Below are positions 4,963 to 6,037 of a stretch of 6,037 bases of DNA, one piece after another. The notes under the pieces are model-generated. The model was not told the DNA's origin. It did no database searches and worked only from the letters and a program-made list of their open reading frames with translations. Numbering within the stretch: the first letter of the stretch is position 1; every line of letters starts with the position of its first letter. This DNA comes from Candidatus Omnitrophota bacterium (GTDB lineage: Bacteria; Omnitrophota; Gorgyraeia; Tantalellales; Tantalellaceae). The stretch spans positions 1-6,037 of the forward strand of contig JAQUNB010000081.1 in assembly GCA_028717825.1 (NCBI GenBank), written 5' to 3'. The translations under genes and the position numbers were made by a program.

Positions 4963-6037
4963 TTATCCTCCCAAAATACCCGATACCGGTAAAATAAAAA
5001 TTCTCCAGACAAAAGGAAAAAATAGCCCCACCGCGACCGTGATCGCGGCCAGCACTACAGCCGGAAGCGCTAAACTAAAACCCGCTTCCTTTACCCCGGC
5101 AAGCTCTTCCTTCAAAATACCGAAAAAGACACGCCGCTGAAAAGACAAAAAGTACGCCAGAGTTAAAACGCTAGCCAACATCGCTATCACCGCGTATACA
5201 TGGAACCCGCCGATCCAAAGCGCTATTACAATGATCACTTTGCTCCAGAAACCCGCCAACGGCGGCACTCCGGCCGTCGATAAACTGGCTATCACGGAGG
5301 TTATACCCGTTAGCGGCATTTTTTTCGCGAGCCCCGACAAGCTGTTCATATTCCTTGTGCCAGTTTGCGATTCCACCGCGGCGGCATTAACAAAAAGAAG
5401 CGACTTAAAAATAGAATGGTTAAACAAATGGAATACCGCGCCGGCCAGCCCAAGAGCCGTTCCGCATCCGAGACCTAAAATAATATATCCTACCTGACTT
5501 ATACTCGAATAAGCCAACATCCGCTTAAGATCGCTTTGTCCCAGGGCCGCCAGCGCGCCAATAACAACCGACAGCGCCCCCACGACAAGAAGCAATTGTT
5601 TTAAAGAGTCATCAAAACCGACTATGGAAACTATCACCCTGATCAGGGTATACACGCCAATAACCTTAGTAGCGATACCGGCAAGAAGCACCGAAATCGA
5701 CGGCGGCGCGGCCGAATACGCGTCCGGCACCCAGCCATGGAAAGGAACAAGCCCGGATTTTATAAACGTAGCCACAAGGAACATACCTATAGCGAAAGCG
5801 ATCAACATTTTATCCTGCGAAGCCAAGAGCGCGTCTTTTAAAGTGGCGAAAGCCGTGTCGCCCGATACGATCAAAAGTAACGTTATCGAGAAAAGCAAAA
5901 GTATCGTCGCGATCACGGAAAGGATCATATACTTGAATGCCGCCTCGAACGCGTTAAGATCTTTGTTGAACACGATAAGAATAAAAGAACCGACCGCCGT
6001 AATTTCAAGGAACACATATAAAGAAAAAATATCTTTG
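4963..6037 (-). CDS. Ion-pumping antiporter subunit, NuoN/MrpD/MbhH family (5' end outside window)
   Basis: C-terminal 357 residues of a large polytopic membrane subunit that moves H+ or Na+ across the cytoplasmic membrane. The frame runs without a stop to the window edge, beginning KDIFSLYVFLEI, which is normally well inside the family (around transmembrane helix 5), so roughly 100-150 residues are missing. Key charged residues are visible in family order: E11 in FLEI, K93 in KSGLVPFHGWVPDAY, K124 in AGIATKVIGVY, K171 in DLKRMLAYSSISQ, H203/H207/K211 in HLFNHSIFKS, and K266 in GFWSKVII. The KDLNAFEAAFKYMIL stretch suits NuoN/MrpD-like members. It ends 4 nt before the J-like TTG start. GTG 6015 is an internal Val, not the start. 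Whether the ion is H+ or Na+ cannot be told from this sequence. Confidence 0.93.
   Translation of the reverse strand, partial: KDIFSLYVFLEITAVGSFILIVFNKDLNAFEAAFKYMILSVIATILLLFSITLLLIVSGDTAFATLKDALLASQDKMLIAFAIGMFLVATFIKSGLVPFHGWVPDAYSAAPPSISVLLAGIATKVIGVYTLIRVIVSIVGFDDSLKQLLLVVGALSVVIGALAALGQSDLKRMLAYSSISQVGYIILGLGCGTALGLAGAVFHLFNHSIFKSLLFVNAAAVESQTGTRNMNSLSGLAKKMPLTGITSVIASLSTAGVPPLAGFWSKVIIVIALWIGGFHVYAVIAMLASVLTLAYFLSFQRRVFFGILKEELAGVKEAGFSLALPAVVLAAITVAVGLFFPFVWRIFILPVSGILGG
4966..4972 (-). promoter_or_regulatory. Ribosome binding site that fixes the NuoJ-like TTG start
   Basis: GGGAGGA, a strong site just before the antiporter stop codon (TAA at 4965-4963). It is 7 nt from TTG 4958 and 4 nt from TTG 4961, and would be far inside the coding region if the TTG at 5012 were used. 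Confidence 0.75.

Noticed and set aside
1637..5012. Reading the operon as respiratory complex I (nuo)
   Set aside because: The large subunit has both nickel Cys pairs and a cleavable tail, the small subunit has CNAC in place of the adjacent Cys pair, and a maturation protease gene follows.
1..6037. Search for a mobile element, CRISPR array, tRNA/rRNA or defence gene
   Set aside because: The whole window is a continuous hydrogenase gene string with no gap above 46 nt and no long repeats seen.

Overview
The window is a stretch of one tightly packed operon, read entirely on the minus strand (from about 6037 down to 1) and open at both ends. It encodes a membrane-bound, energy-converting [NiFe] hydrogenase of group 4, the hydrogenase group related to respiratory complex I. 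In order of transcription the genes are: a NuoN/MrpD-type ion-pumping antiporter subunit (start outside the window), a NuoJ-like subunit, a NuoK-like subunit, a NuoA-like subunit, the NuoB-like hydrogenase small subunit, a NuoC-like subunit, the NuoD-like [NiFe] large subunit, a NuoH-like membrane anchor, a NuoI-like protein with two [4Fe-4S] clusters, and a HycI-type hydrogenase maturation protease (end outside the window).

It is a hydrogenase and not complex I because the large subunit keeps both nickel-binding Cys pairs (C67/C70 and C357/C360) and a C-terminal extension after the DPCxxCTDR motif, with the matching endopeptidase gene at the end of the same gene string. The small subunit has a CxxC pair in place of the adjacent Cys pair of complex I NuoB. 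The likely reaction is electron transfer from reduced ferredoxin through the NuoI-like and NuoB-like clusters to the NiFe site, making H2 and driving H+ or Na+ export through the antiporter, J, K and H subunits; it could also run in reverse. This is inferred from family knowledge. No NADH-input genes (nuoE, F or G type) are seen here.

Genes are joined by short gaps or overlaps: ATGA at J/K and H/I, TAATG at large subunit/NuoH, a 23-nt overlap at B/C, and a 32-nt overlap between the ferredoxin subunit and the protease. Shine-Dalgarno positions lead me to move several starts from the longest open frame: the J-like subunit to a TTG at 4958, the large subunit to ATG 2875, the NuoI-like subunit to ATG 699, and the protease to GTG 356. 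The longest non-coding stretch is 46 nt. I see no RNA genes, mobile elements, CRISPR, long repeats, promoters or terminators.

The organism is most likely an anaerobic, H2-metabolising bacterium: Shine-Dalgarno sites are strong and base composition is moderate. Gene order and protein style would fit an uncultivated phylum such as Elusimicrobiota, Omnitrophota or Margulisbacteria, but that is a guess the window cannot settle. The most notable point is architectural: the complex combines a true NiFe active site with NuoA-, NuoJ- and NuoK-type membrane subunits, which the minimal Ech and Hyc hydrogenases lack.
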